Shown in pieces: positions 36,811 through 49,062 of a DNA stretch of 64,000 nucleotides; position 1 is the first letter of the stretch, and every line of letters begins with the position of its first letter. A program made the translations under genes and the position numbers. Below the pieces are notes generated by a model. That model was not told where the DNA came from and did no database searches. It worked only from the letters and a program-made list of their open reading frames with translations. The DNA comes from Berberis thunbergii. Its lineage: Eukaryota > Streptophyta > Magnoliopsida > Ranunculales > Berberidaceae. The stretch spans positions 62,001 through 126,000 of the forward strand of contig QNQO01002067.1 of assembly GCA_003290165.1 (NCBI GenBank), in the 5' to 3' direction.

Positions 36811-37597
36811 CAGCGGTGTTTTGAGCTGTATTAGAAGGGTGGGTATATTCTTCAGGTGTTACCAATCTACTGATAGCAAAAGTCGTTTAATGCCCAATCT
36901 CAGTTGTGGTGGTGGTGGTGGTTGGAGAGGGAGGGGATTAGTAATAGATTAACTTATGTCTCAGTTTTTAAGAATTAATTGTGAATTGAAAGTTGCACTT
37001 AGATGGATGTTTACTATTTCCTTTCCAAAATGACATTAACTGTAACTTTGTTGCTTTGAGATCTTTTTGAGTTCATGGTATCGTTGCTATTTGCTTGAAA
37101 CATACGAAGTTTTTTTGTCATAGCAGGTCCTGGCCAGTGCCAATGTGGGCTGGAGCGACTAAAAAGGAAAATAGCCTCAATTCTCTTCAGGAAATTTATA
37201 AAATAACATTGCTCTTTGAGGGAAGTTCTTGCGACTGGTTAGTGTGCAATCAACTTCCCTATGAAATCAGGAAACTAATATCGGTTTTAGTGTGAAACCT
37301 TGATTGATCAATAATTCATTAATTTGTGATGTATGAGTGTTATTTATGAGATTAGGTGTTTCCGATGGAAGGATTGTTTTCTTCTTTCTGAAGCGATTGC
37401 GGATTGAACATTTGCAAGTGGAATGGGTGATTTTATTCTTTCAAGAAACTCAAAATTTTGTACTTTTACAAGAGAATTGCATATGACAAACTGCTTGGAC
37501 CAAATGGATGTCACACTGCTTCAGAACCTATTGTCAGATGATCACATTTCCTGGCAAAGTTATTATGTAAGGAAGAAGAACTTGGTCATGTTCTTCT
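36811..37597. other. Spacer and probable POR 3' flank
   Basis: Non-coding. A GTGGTGGTGGTGGTTGG simple repeat lies at 36907-36924. The part just left of 37598 should be the POR 3' UTR. Confidence 0.45.
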
Positions 37598-39316
37598 TTA
37601 AGCTAAACCGACAAGCTTCTCACTAACCTCCCAAACTTTCCTTGCCTTCTCAACGTCGCTAGCTTCTTGAGATAGTTGGTTCTCGAAAGAGGCTGAGTCT
37701 TTATTCCAGCTCCAGTAAACACCTGATTTGGTTAGGCTAGGATCACTCACAACCTGGGGCAAATAAGAAAAAGAAATTAGTTTGTGTCGAGAATGTATAC
37801 AGGCTCTTCATTCTGTTTAGGTTCTTACCTGTGCAAGTCGTTTTCCAGATTCTTCTTCAGAGACGAATCCCTTAGTAATGAACTTCTGGAAGGAAGGGAA
37901 TAGGAGTCTGAACAATGGAATGTGCTCCCTAAACAATCCAGTGGTAGCGATGCATCCAGGGTAGAGAGAAGCAAAAGTAATGCCAGTCTCTTCGTGATAA
38001 CGCCTGTGGAACTCTTGCATGGTGAGCATGTTGCAAACCTTGCTGTCCTTATAAGCTTTGGCACCATCAAATTTATCTCCATCAATCATGGCTGAACTGT
38101 TTAGTCCATTTAAGCCTCCTGCTAGACCACGTAGATCCCCTAGGTTTGCCTTCGGAGGTACATTACCAGCCAAGGTGTTTGTGTTTCCTGAAATCATAAA
38201 AGCCATTATTTAATACATATAACACATGCTCAGCATCTAGGTATTCTTGGGAAGGGAAGCTGAGCAAGTACCTGTAATTGAGCCAACGATGATAAGACGT
38301 TTTGATGGATAATCAGATTTCTGCAAGTCATCTAACAACAATCGAGAGAGTAGGAAATGTCCAAGGTGGTTAGTTCCTACACTCAGTTCGAATCCCTCAG
38401 CTGTGAATGTAGGTTCTGTGGCTGTCGGTCGGTAGACGGCTGCATTACAAACCAACACATCGAGGGGCCTTTCTGACCTTCTGAAGTTATCTACAAACTG
38501 CCTAACACTGTCTAGTGACGAGAGGTCTAGATGCATGATTGTGTAATTTTCCTTTGGCATACCAGCAGACTTGGCTGCCCTCTCAGCCTTCAGAAAATCC
38601 CTGCAGGCCATTATTACATGCCATTTCCCTGTCTCTGCAAGAGCTTTTGCTGTTGCAAGACCTAGTCCTGACGAGGCTCCAGTTATTACTACACTTCCCT
38701 TCCTCAGAGTTTTCTTTCCTTGTGGCATGGAGCGGGTAACTGCTGGAGTTGTTGTCATTGTCTGTGCTCGGACGACACCTACTGACATTTTCCTTTGGTT
38801 GGCTTCTCTCTGCAAGTATATCCTAATTAGCTTAGCTTAAGTGTGTTCTATAGAATGAAAACCAACATCATCAAGTTTTCAAATTCCAAGCTAACTGTGT
38901 CCCTTATTTTTAGTAGCAACTTTACATTATTCTTTAACAGACCAAATGAAGATCATGACATTGTGAGTGAACGTATACCTTGTAACTAATGGTGTGGATG
39001 CCGAAGTCAGATTTGTGGTGGTCAGAAAGAGGAACTCCCAAGAATCCTGTGTCTTTGAGAGACACATTGGATTTACCCTGTCAGTATAGAACAAAATTGA
39101 TTTAGACAACGAAAGATTCTGAAAGACGGAGCTATGGCTAATACTGGATTATAATTTTCAGCAAATAGGTTTTATAGAAGTAAAGTGGGCTCAGTATCAG
39201 TGTATGCTGCTAATATTTTCTAATACTAGTCTAAAAAAGACGTAGAAAGGAAAATGGATCTCTTAACAGACCTCCTTGTGGATAGTGAGAGCAGAGGGAA
39301 CAATAGAAGTAGCCAT
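37598..39316 (-). CDS. POR: Light-dependent protochlorophyllide oxidoreductase, 5 exons
   Basis: Exons 39272-39316, 38979-39077, 38272-38809, 37829-38187 and 37598-37753 (1197 nt, 398 residues) have GT..AG borders and give one continuous protein. It reduces protochlorophyllide to chlorophyllide with NADPH and light in plastids. The first 65-70 residues ([20 protein letters not shown]..) are Ser/Thr/Lys-rich with few acids, a chloroplast transit peptide. The SDR fold follows: NADPH-binding TGASSGLG near residue 87, CNAAVY, and catalytic YKDSK (Tyr-x-x-x-Lys). Also characteristic are [14 protein letters not shown] and the C-terminal [20 protein letters not shown]. About 400 residues is standard. 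Everything is open and splice sites are canonical, so it looks functional. Whether it is the PORA, PORB or PORC type cannot be decided here. Confidence 0.98.
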
Positions 39317-39433
39317 GGATACAAGTATCAGGTCTGATAGTATTATCTCTGAAGATCTTCTGGGAAAACTTGGCAAGTTAAGCCAAGTAAGAAGAGTGAG
39401 TAGTTGTTGAGGGAATGTGACTGATGTTGTGCT

Positions 39434-39443
39434 CTATATATAG
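39434..39443 (-). promoter_or_regulatory. Probable TATA box of POR
   Basis: CTATATATAG, about 120 bp upstream of the POR start codon on the minus strand, a normal distance for a plant gene with a short 5' UTR. Confidence 0.6.
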
Positions 39444-39449
39444 CGTAAG

Positions 39450-40438
39450 TGTCACATGTTTTGGGGCAGAAGCATACAAAGTTGGTCCTTATGGTTTGGA
39501 TATTGAGATTTAGATAAGATGATACTACTGGTTGATGAAGCTGCCACATGGAGCAATGGGATTGTGTAGTTTGGATTTCTAAGGATATTTAAGGCTCAAT
39601 TACCCAAGTTTCCATGTTTTCCCAACTCCCAACAGTTATGGGCTTGGATTTTAGTTTCTGATGAAGATGTATTTGCAGGGTATACATAACACTATCCTGT
39701 CAGTAATGTCATGAGATCCTGAAGAAATTTTATCAAATTGTTGGACGTCCATTTGTGGGTGGATTGGCAATTAATTGAGGTGGTAGGCAACTTATGGGGT
39801 TGAATTGTCTCCCATTTCATTTCTTGTGAGTCATGGTTCTCCTGAACTGGATAAGGAATTCAAAAACTTTATCATATTACCTGTGCATCGGTCAAAATAT
39901 ATGTGATGTTTCTGAAAAAAAATTAAATTGGATATAGAGATTGATACTCTAGGCCTTCAGTAATATATGCTGTTCTTGTGTTGACTGGCATTAACCTATT
40001 CGAATGCACATGGTTTTCTGTGAATGGTTTAACACCATCAAAGACCTTTCCAAATACTGCTATCGTCTTCCAGTTCTACATTCTTGTGGAATTCTGACAT
40101 TGGGTTCTATTTACTAATTTAGCACCAAATCTGTTGCCATAGTCAAGTTTTCTTAGGGCCGAGAGCATAGTACTTTTTCCTCTCAAAATAAGAATTAGGG
40201 AAAATTATTCTGTCGTTAGTGAATATAGGAATTTAAAGTGATAACAAGTATTTGAAGTCCATTGAAAAAGATGGAGCTTAAATTCTTGGGACCTAGTTGA
40301 TTTAGGAGACAACATGTAATATAATCTAATTTCAAAACCATCTCCATCTAGCTCAAAGGCAACAGAGAGCTATTGTAATTTGAATGCCAACCTCCGATTA
40401 GTAGGAGATCACTTTTTCTTCGAGTTCTGCGAAGAGAT
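39450..40438. other. POR upstream region
   Basis: Non-coding; should contain the POR promoter. I could not pick out light-response elements with confidence. No transposon ends seen. Confidence 0.45.
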
Positions 40439-40439
40439 A

Positions 40440-40985
40440 TGTTTTGCTTAGGTTGTCATACCAAAATGTATTGGACCTTTTCATATTCTTTAACGAAATG
40501 GAGACCTGGCACTTCCCCTTCGGTTGGTTGATGTTCATAATGTCTTCCATGTTTCATTGCTGAGGAAAGATGCTTATGATTTTTAACACGTACCAGATAG
40601 GAAACCACTCGAGATTAGCTATGATGCTGTACAAGGAACAACTAGTTCACATTCTTGATAGAAAATGAATGACAAGTATTAAGATTGAATGTAATTCCTT
40701 TAGTAAAGGAACATCGTGTCATTGAAGGAGTAACTTATGATTCTGAAACTAATATCTTATAAAGATACCCCATTCTTGGCTTGAGGTATGTTTGACTACC
40801 CAATTGTTGGCTTGAGGTATGTGTTATTTTGAGGAGAATTGCTTAAGGGAGTAGAATGTGATGCCCCAGATTTCTCGAGTAACACTAACAAGTGACATGA
40901 GTTTTTAGGCTGTATTATTGAGGCTAATGGGATAATTAGGCCTGATTTCATGTGGCACTAATGGAATAATTAAGCACGATTTGAT
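40440..40985 (+). pseudogene. Decayed Ty3/gypsy pol 3' end and start of its LTR
   Basis: Remnants of the integrase C-terminal region: VDVHNVFHVSLLRKDAYDF (about 40527-40585) and VPDRKPLEISYDAVQ, then after a shift EQLVHILDRK and EHRVIEGVTYDSE. These match the usual HNVFHVSLLRKY..QILDRK..VLWRNH order of gypsy integrases. TGTGATGCCCCAGATTTCTC at 40857 looks like the beginning of the 3' LTR. Many stops and shifts are present; it is an old fragment. Confidence 0.75.
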
Positions 40986-41263
40986 TTAAATAGCATTTGT
41001 GAAATTTGCGTGCCCCAAAGACTGAATTATCAGAAGCAAGAGGAACAACTCAGCCACTTGTTGGTTAAAGCTGCTAGGCAGCAGGGCAGCCCATGTCTCA
41101 TAGCACTATTTTGGATTAAGGAGTACCATTAACTTGTATAGTGACACACTTATAGCAACCATCACTACATCATAAAGGATTTTTTGTTATAGCTTTTACA
41201 TGTTGCTAAGATGAATTGTAACACTTTTGTGCCCATACCAAATGAGGTGATGCTGATATTTGT

Positions 41264-41332
41264 ATCACCAACCAACCCATACTAATGGAATAATTGTATC
41301 ATCAACCAACCCATACTAATGGAATAATTGCA
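41264..41332 (+). repeat. 34-bp tandem duplication
   Basis: ACCAACCCATACTAATGGAA plus ATAATTGTATCATCA occurs twice head to tail. Confidence 0.85.
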
Positions 41333-41642
41333 ACATCATAAAACTAATACTAAATTTTATATAGTTACATACACTAGCTAATACTAATTTCAAATGAATT
41401 TGATACTCAATTTTGCTTTGTATCATCAATGTAATCGAATGAAACATGTAAAAGAATGGACAATAATCTCTAAATCCAAAAAAATTAAAAATAAAATGAA
41501 CTACCTTGGTACATTTTGTTTATGCCGGCTACATACTAGCAATCTTGTCTGATACTAGCAAGTTAACACCTAATTAATGTTTCAAAAGAACAAAAGGGAA
41601 ACTGCCATTAATGAGCAGATAAGGGCGCTGATCCAAAACAAA

Positions 41643-41708
41643 GCTAGTCCAGTGAGAAAGCACGTTGATCCAGTGAGAAAGTAAGTTGGTCCAGTGAGAA
41701 GATCAACG
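41643..41708 (+). repeat. 21-bp tandem triplication
   Basis: Three copies of a unit containing GATCCAGTGAGAAAG / GGTCCAGTGAGAA. Confidence 0.8.
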
Positions 41709-41889
41709 ACAAGAGCAAGAAGAAAAGTAGCAGCAGCAATAACAACAACAAGAGCAAAAGTATCCCAAAATTTTAGTATCTGGCTTCACCTTTTTCAATC
41801 CTGATCAGAAATTTGAATGGATTTAGATATAGGAAATTGTAATATTAATATCAGATAGTGTATTAGCATAGTAGTGTATTACAGACAGT

Positions 41890-44532
41890 AGAGAGAGTTG
41901 ATTCTAGGGTTTGGGGAGAGAGAGGTGATTCTAGGGTTTGGGGAGAGAGGCGATTCTACTGTTCATCCATTGTTCCATTGATCTACTGTTCATCTACAGT
42001 TTCCTCGATCTGTTGTTCCTACAGTAGATTCGATTACTGTTCCTGCACTATTCACGTACTATTTTCAAAGATGTTACATGGTTTGATCGAAGGATGCTAA
42101 CGTTTTCTGCCCAGCCTGCAAGCATCTCCATCACCCCTCGTGGAGATGAGATCGAGACTGAGAAGGGACATGTTGTTCCTGCATTGTGCCAGGAACCTAG
42201 TTTGAATAAAGGGAGAAATGTTGCACAAGGAAGCAGTGATACAGTACCTAGGACTGAAGGAGGATTACCGGATGATTTTGCAGGCCAAACCCTAGACACT
42301 AGCGCTAGCAAGCCCAATGACGCAAACCTAGGCGCTTGCAAGACCAATGACAACCTAAGCGCTTGCAAGACCAATGAAAACCTAGGTGCTTGCGAGATCT
42401 CTAACGACCTAGTTGCACATCCAGGTTCCAATAAAGAAACCAATGCCGAGAGGTCCACAAATGGTACTTGGGCGTCTAAACTCAAGCTAGGGAAGTTTGC
42501 AGGCACTACCAAACTAAAATATGTGCAGCCTACCATTGTCAATGGTAAAAAGGTTGTTCAAATCCAGACCTCTGAGTTTGCAGGACGTATGGTTGAATGC
42601 GAGAAGCTGCTTATTGGTAGATTTGTTGGGAAAAGATTGTCCTACCACTTTGTAAAGGAATCACTATGCAGGGCTTGGGCCACCAGGAACTTTGACATGA
42701 ATATCCATGGCGAGAGGACCTTTGTTTTCAAGTTCAAAGATGATGCAGATAGGAACAATGCTTTGGAGATTGGCTCCTTACATATCGTGAGTAGGCTCTT
42801 TATTATCAGGCCATGGACATACGCAATGGAAGATGATGCAGATGAACTCAAATCTGTCCCTATCTGGATCACGCTTAAGAAAGTCCCTCTCTTCCTCTGG
42901 AATCCAAAAGGAATCCAAAAAATAGCAAGTGTCATTGGTGTCCCAATCATGCTAGACAAGAACACAGAGGAAGGCTCCAAACTGGCTTTCGCTAGAGTCT
43001 GCATTGAAGTGCTTGTAAATGATCAGCTTCCCAATTAAATCCCTGTGGAAATTAATAATACTATCACGAGAATGGTTGAAGTAGAGTATGCCTAGGTCCC
43101 GATTAAATGCTATACATGTGCAGTGTTTGGGCACTCGAAGCAGCAATGCCCAAGCAGAACCATACACCAGTGACTCGGGTCTGGCGAGCAACGGGAAGAC
43201 ATGTGGCAAGTGTTGGACATGATGTACAGCAGGATGCCCAAAAGGATGTACAGCAGGATACCCAAAAGGATGCAGAAGGATGAACCATTGCTCAGGGTAA
43301 GCACACATTCAAACCTAGAGAAAGAACCACAGGCACTAGCATAGAAGGAAATTTGGATAGCAGCTGACAAGCAAAGCAACATGACGCGAACAATGCCCAA
43401 AATAAAGTGTTTGTGTTGCATGAGGCTACACAAACAGGTACACGGGGTGAAGACCCGCCCATGCCACTACGCAGATTGCTGCAGGAAGTACTCTAGTGAC
43501 TAGTGTCATGCAAGGCCCATCTAGGAATCAGCAACTTGATACTGCGGGACAACAAGTTCATGCACTGCAGAGTTGGAATCAGCAAAATGTTGTTGATACG
43601 ACTACGGAGCAGCAGAGTTTGGTTGATGTTGTTAAGGAGCAACACTTAAACGAATTCAGGGATGATTGTAGGGATGCAGGTTACTCACCCAATGGGATTG
43701 AAACAGTGATTCAGGCTGCGGATTCAGACGCTGAAGTAGAAGTAGAACCAGGCCTGTCCACCCCCATATCTACCTCAGAGGAAAACCCAATGCAAGTAGT
43801 GAAGGTGTTTAGCGCAATTGCTGGTATAAGAGGACTGGGGGAAGATCCCACAACGCTCATGGATTGCCTAACACCCCAAGCCGTTAAGGGTCTGCATTCA
43901 GCAATTGCAAAATTAGGCAAGGACGCATTGGTCGCTGAAATTCAAACTTCACTTGAAGAGGAAGTAGCAAAGGTGGGGCAAAACACTAGTGAAGAACTTG
44001 AGGTTACCACAATCCAGTCTCCCACGACATATGTTCCTCGAAGGTCCTCTCGAAGCAAGAAGACAAATCCTAAATTCAGGTAACTGATGATGATATTACA
44101 AGTAGAATGCAACTGCCTATTAGCACCTTGTATGGATGTTAGATTAGTGCTAGCATTCAATGGTTTTTATATCTTGATTCAATGTGGATCGTACCCTTAC
44201 ACTGACTTCTCATACATCCTAGGGCCCACATTAGGTATAACTCACGTCATGAGAGTGATTAAAGGATTGATTGGTACTTATGAGGAAGAAAAGTTACGGT
44301 AGGTCTATCATGCAACTACCTTAGTAGCAGAACATTTTGCAGGGTTACACCCCAACTTGGAGACGGTGATTCTAGAACTAATTAGGTTCCTTGTTGAAGA
44401 TTTGAAGCAATTTTTTTGTCTTGTGGACGTTGTAACGAGTGAACGTATGAGTGATTGTAAACTTTATCATCCTCTTTTTTCATTTCTAAGGTTCGGGGAT
44501 CCTAAATAACCCCGTTCGCTTTCCAAAAAAAA
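41890..44532 (+). mobile_element. LINE (non-LTR retrotransposon) lacking ORF2
   Basis: The element is flanked by a direct repeat of about 17 bp, AGTGTATTACAGACAGT (41873-41889 and 44532-44548), and ends in a short A run (44525-44532) after CCGTTCGCTTTCC. A long target duplication plus 3' A tail is the LINE signature. It contains an ORF1 region (42094-44083) with a DUF4283-like domain and zinc knuckle but no endonuclease or reverse transcriptase; only about 450 bp separate ORF1 from the tail. An internal deletion removed ORF2, or this is a non-autonomous derivative. Confidence 0.88.
42094..44083 (+). pseudogene. LINE ORF1 (DUF4283, CCHC knuckle)
   Basis: The first part (42094-43038, 314 residues) has a repetitive N-terminal segment (LGACKTNDNLSACKTNENLG) and then a DUF4283-like domain: FVGKRLSYHFVKESLCRAW, ERTFVFKFKDDADRNNALE, SVPIWITLKKVPLFLW, IASVIGVPIMLDKNT. 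A TAA at 43036-43038 and a TAG near 43093 interrupt the frame just before a CCHC knuckle, CYTCAVFGHSKQQC (about 43109-43150). A shift then leads to the last part (43496-44083), acidic and ending RRSSRSKKTNPKFR, as plant LINE ORF1 proteins often do. It would act as a nucleic-acid chaperone in retroposition; it is not intact. Confidence 0.82.
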
Positions 44533-44720
44533 GTGTATTACAGACAGTGTGTTAGCATAGTAGTGTATTACAGACAGTGTGTTAGCATAGTAGTGTATTA
44601 CAGACAGTGTATTAGCATAGTAGTCCATCAGGCAGACAATGTATTAGACATCAGTGTATCCATCAGACAGACAGTGTAATCCATCAAACAGTGTATTACA
44701 AACAGTGTAATAGCATAGTT
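44533..44720 (+). repeat. 30-bp minisatellite
   Basis: Units of GTGTATTACAGACAGTGTGT plus TAGCATAGTA repeat about three times, then decay through variants (CCATCAGACAGACAGTGTA). The LINE is inserted in this array; a further partial unit lies on its left at 41857-41889. Confidence 0.88.
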
Positions 44721-45669
44721 ACTGTAATATGTCTAACAATGTTTTTCCATGACACTAAGATCATGGGATCTGTTACTAGCAACTATAAGAAGAAAAAATG
44801 CAAATGCAAATGCAACGATTTAAACTGAAAAGAAATGGGCTACTACTTTAATTGATATAATGAGTTTGATATCTCCTACTTACTATAATTCTACAACATG
44901 GTTGACATAAGTTACTACATTTACCAAATGGAAAGCCTCTTGAGTTTTAAGCTAAGATGTTGAGGACTTTACCTACTACATACACTTAAGTAGGAGGAAG
45001 ACTGAAGTAGTCTTCATCACCATTGCTCAAATTCAATGAATGTCCCAACAGGTATATATGTTGTTCACACAAGTTACTCCATTCATATTTTAATCAATAG
45101 AAGAATATATTGGTATAACTAGGAATTAATAAACAATGTGTTGATGAGAGCAAAAAATGGTAAAAGCAAACATGAGCTACTAACCTATAGATATTTGACA
45201 AGTGCCTTCAACCACACTACAAAGCCACCCTCACCAATGTCTCGAAAACAGGTTGCACCACCTTGTTTCCCCAAGTATAAAACAACATTGTAATTTACTA
45301 ACTCATCCAGCAACACTTTCTCTTCCAGCTCATCAACTTCGTGTCCATGACAAAGTTCACGATGCTTGTCCAAGAGCACTCGCCCCTTGGCTACTACTTC
45401 ACGCTCCAAAACTTAGTAATTCACAACTGACTTTGACGCTTTTGGAACGTATAGTTGTAGTAGAGTTGGATGTAGAACCAACATTTCTAATGCTTCCTTG
45501 GGTCACGGGTGGAGCTATCCCCATGTATCCATTCAATAAAGCCTGCAATATTCGTAGCAAATAACTATAAATTCTCAATCCATCAATTACATGAATGTCA
45601 TTGAGACATCAGTCATGATAATCAAAACTCAATAGACAATCAATGCAAAGAGTGTGAGGGATATAAAAA

Positions 45670-45951
45670 TCACATGAAATAGAGTCTTACCATCATTTCT
45701 TGCATTTGTTTTGTCATGGTGACCATATGAGATTCCATGGAGGTCATTCGAGAGGCAAGACCTCTATTTTCAATCTCAAGTGATAAAACCTTCGCTAATG
45801 CAGGAAGTAAAGCTTCAATTTGCGTTCTTGATACAAGAGAGCCAATACCACGAACATGTCCCCTGGTGTATTTACCAAACACCTTCCCTAAGGGATCATC
45901 TTCTAATGAACAACCAATGTTCTCACCCTGATTCAATTGAATGCTCTTCAC
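45670..45951 (-). pseudogene. En/Spm transposase-associated fragment
   Basis: Minus-strand frame of 93 residues with DDPLGKVFGKYTRGHVRGIG near its start, then a Leu/Met-rich coiled stretch (LEIENRGLASRMTSMESHMV). The D-P-L-x-x-V-x-G-x-x-x-x-G-x-V-R-G-x-G pattern is that of the plant Ptta/En/Spm transposase family. No CACTA ends can be paired with it, so it is a relic. The open stretch at 45185-45409 on the same strand may belong to it, but I cannot confirm that. Confidence 0.6.
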
Positions 45952-47796
45952 TTGTTCCTGTATTTCAAAAACAATATCAGTTATTCTAAATTAATTACCA
46001 AACTTTATTAATTGCATAAACCGAAGAATTTCACCATAAAAACTATAATGTTGAACCACATCCATCCATTGAACAAACATATATATTGACATAATCAAGT
46101 TTGGACATGGTTCACAATAAAGAAAGGTAACTATACAATGAAGGATATAGCTGATCAACAAATTCTGCAGGTCTAACAAAGATGTTCACGAAAATTCTGA
46201 TATAACTATGCATAAAGAATACATAACTGTAATAAATCATGTTACCTTTACTTCACTGAAATGGACTTCCTCTAATATGAGTATTTGAATCAGTTAGCCC
46301 ATTCTACTCCAATTTAATGTTGTCATGAGCTCACCCCATACGCAATAAGCTCAGATATATTTTCTCAGCTTTTCCAGTCATTTGAGAAATCTTAAAAGAC
46401 TAGCATGGGTACAGCGAGAATGCAACAATAAAATGACAGTTCTGTCACTTGAGCCAGTACCGCAGCTTTATGAGAAGGAGAGGGTTCCCTTGAAAGTATT
46501 GTTGCACTGACAGGGTTTACCTCAAAATAAAAAAATAAATTTTGTTGTTAGCTGAAAAGGTTTGTTTAACAACTAATCCTAGTCCGTTCGTGGAAGGAGA
46601 GTCATAGCTGGATATAAGGAAATTACTGATATATTAAGATATTTGAAACCTTGATTAACCCCAAGGGAAGATTATTATAAACAGTTAAACACTCCTGCTA
46701 GACCCATAATCAAAATAAAACAGAGTGCACATGATTGTTGGTTAAAGTGGAGGAACTGTTTCATAGAAACTCAATGGCTATGGGCTAAAATGTTGAGCGT
46801 TACATTCATCAACAACTTGAAGGTCGTATAAAATATACAGAATAACGTAACTAAAGGAATTTCTTGTGTTTGGCAAGGATCTTTCCCAAAAAGGATGTTT
46901 GATTGGGATACAAGAGTCAAAGCACAATCTGCCTCTTGAGAGTCCAAATGGACTAACAAGTTATAAAATCTTAGTACTCCACTAAGACCGACTCAGATTG
47001 ATCTGGAGCCTCTATAACATTAAAGGGAACCGCCACTGAAAACCTTTTCCTTAAGAGTGAAAATCGGCAGAAACGTTTCCCTGTGTAGTTTCCAGTTTTC
47101 TGCCGAGTAAGCCTTCAACTTGTACAACCAATCTGACTTGGGGAGGAGAAGAAGATAATTTGTAGAGATGGAACATAATAATAAAAAAAAACTCAATGGA
47201 GTCCAGCATCTAGATCTTCAGCCTAACATTTCCCTTCAATAAACTGGTTGATCAAGCATTTGTGGAATTTACCTCGTCTTTATTTTCGACACCATGCCTT
47301 CAGCTATTATATTTATAAACAAACCAGAACTTGTATCCAGCTTGAAATATTTTCTCGTGTCCGAAAACATTTGTAGATGAAAACATTTCTCATATCCTAA
47401 AAATTGTTTGTTTTTAGTATGGTTCATTCTAACCCCAGATTCCGAAAAGAAAGCCAAGACCAGGTTTAAATAAACTTAAACGTTTGAATAATCTGAAAAC
47501 AAAACACAACTAAACCCAATAAACCGAAATATTTGAATAATCTGAAGAATAGGAATTAATAGTGGGTTAGTGATGGACAATAAAAATATTTTGTCCAACG
47601 ATTGAAAATGGATATGGGTAACCCCTCCAAACTTGAGGGATGAGTTATCCTTCATCCTCAAGGGAGAGATTTTTCTTCTATCTTAAGCTAATTTGCAAAG
47701 GAAACTTTCAACTCAAAAAAGAACACTAATGCCACATATATCCTTTCTCTGAAAATCAAACATTACAAATAAAGGTCAATGATCTGCAACAGAAAA
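45952..47796. other. Non-coding spacer
   Basis: AT-rich sequence with no recognisable gene, LTR or transposon end. Confidence 0.45.
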
Positions 47797-47805
47797 AATA
47801 AAATA

Positions 47806-47975
47806 GGGATTGTCTAACTGGCGAGGAAACCAACGTGGAAACGCGCGAGGGAGGGGGGCGGAACCCTCCATCCCCCTCGAGATGTGTGCAGCCACGCATC
47901 TCGAGTGGAATGGAGGGTTCCACCCCCCTCCCTTGCGCGTTTCCTCGCTGGTTTCCTCGCCAATTAGAATTCCCC
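47806..47975. mobile_element. MULE-type hairpin (foldback) element
   Basis: The whole 170 bp is one inverted repeat. GGCGAGGAAACCAACGTGGA pairs with its complement before 47962, and CTCGAGATG / CATCTCGAG forms the base of a small loop. Ends are GGGATTGTCTAACTGGCGAG and CTCGCCAATTAGAATTCCCC. A perfect 9-bp duplication AATAAAATA flanks it (47797-47805, 47976-47984), the length made by Mutator-like transposases. No coding capacity. Confidence 0.9.
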
Positions 47976-48198
47976 AATAAAATAAGAATAAACTTTATCA
48001 TTCTAAATAATAACAAAATAATGACAAGCAGACATAAAAAACAGCTAACATAACATTCAGAAGACTATGATAGTAACCACTTTAAGACACTGTGATTCAC
48101 CAGCATACAGATAGACAGACAGAAACTATGGCATCTGTATGCTTTTCTAGTGAATATAAAAAATATCAAACACAACAAAAACAAAAAACATATATCAG

Positions 48199-49062
48199 TT
48201 AATATACCTTTAGTATGAGCAACATCAGAAGGATGATGAGGTGTTCCTCCAACATTCCCAAACTCTGTTTTAAAACCATCAAGTCCCCATGGGTTTGAGA
48301 AATAGGGGAAGCACTAGAGCTCCAAACAAACATGTGAAGATCTTTGTTACCACCAACTGTGCCTGAATCAGTAGTAATGGGATTCCCAAAATTAGATTGT
48401 CTTGGTGAGTTCCCAGTCTTGTTTCCATTCACCATTGAATAGAAATCCATGTGGTTAAAGCTAGAACCCCTTGGTGTTGGGTTCCTAGAAGATTGCAAAG
48501 AGTAAATCTCAGCATTGGTGAGATTAGAAGCTCTGAGTGTCAATGAGTTTGAGTTATTAGGCCCTCCACCACCACCACCTCCATGACCATGGGATCTCCT
48601 TGAAAATATGTCAGATCAAGAACTATTTGATTTCCTCACAGTTACATGTAACTTGCCATCTTCCCCAACTTCAGCTTGGGTTTCAAGAGCTTGTTTTCCA
48701 TCTAAGGAAATAAATCAGAATCCACTCTAAAGGATATAATGGAAGCAGCAGTGTCTGGAAACTGTTCTCCTATGAGAAGCTTAGCTCCTCTGTACTCAAA
48801 CAAGAAGAGCATCAAAGTGTACCAAATGATACGCTGAAGAACAACTATTTGAACCATTAGACCCCAGAGAAATCCCCATACACCCGTTTTAAGAGAGGGA
48901 TTCCCATAACAAGAGTGTTGGGTAGAGTGGAAATGGAGAAGAAGGTAATGGACCATTCAAGGTTCATAGTGTATGGGTTGTTGGAAGAGATGAAATAGAA
49001 AGAGAGCAATGGGACTGCAAAGAGTGCTATGAATCTAATGCATGTGCTCACCAACTTATCAT
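48199..49062 (-). pseudogene. PIN: PIN-type auxin efflux carrier fragment
   Basis: The minus strand encodes in order [132 protein letters not shown] and [11 protein letters not shown]. This covers the N-terminal helices and central loop of a long PIN carrier. About 35 residues between PYTMN and LEWS are missing, there are shifts near 48890 and a stop in the loop, and the C-terminal helices are absent. A donor-like AAAG-GTATAT follows at 48208. It is a dead fragment. Confidence 0.93.

Noticed and set aside
41166..41260. CACTACATCATAAAGG as the left end of another CACTA element
   Set aside because: No matching inverted end or 3-bp duplication found to its right, and no subterminal repeats.
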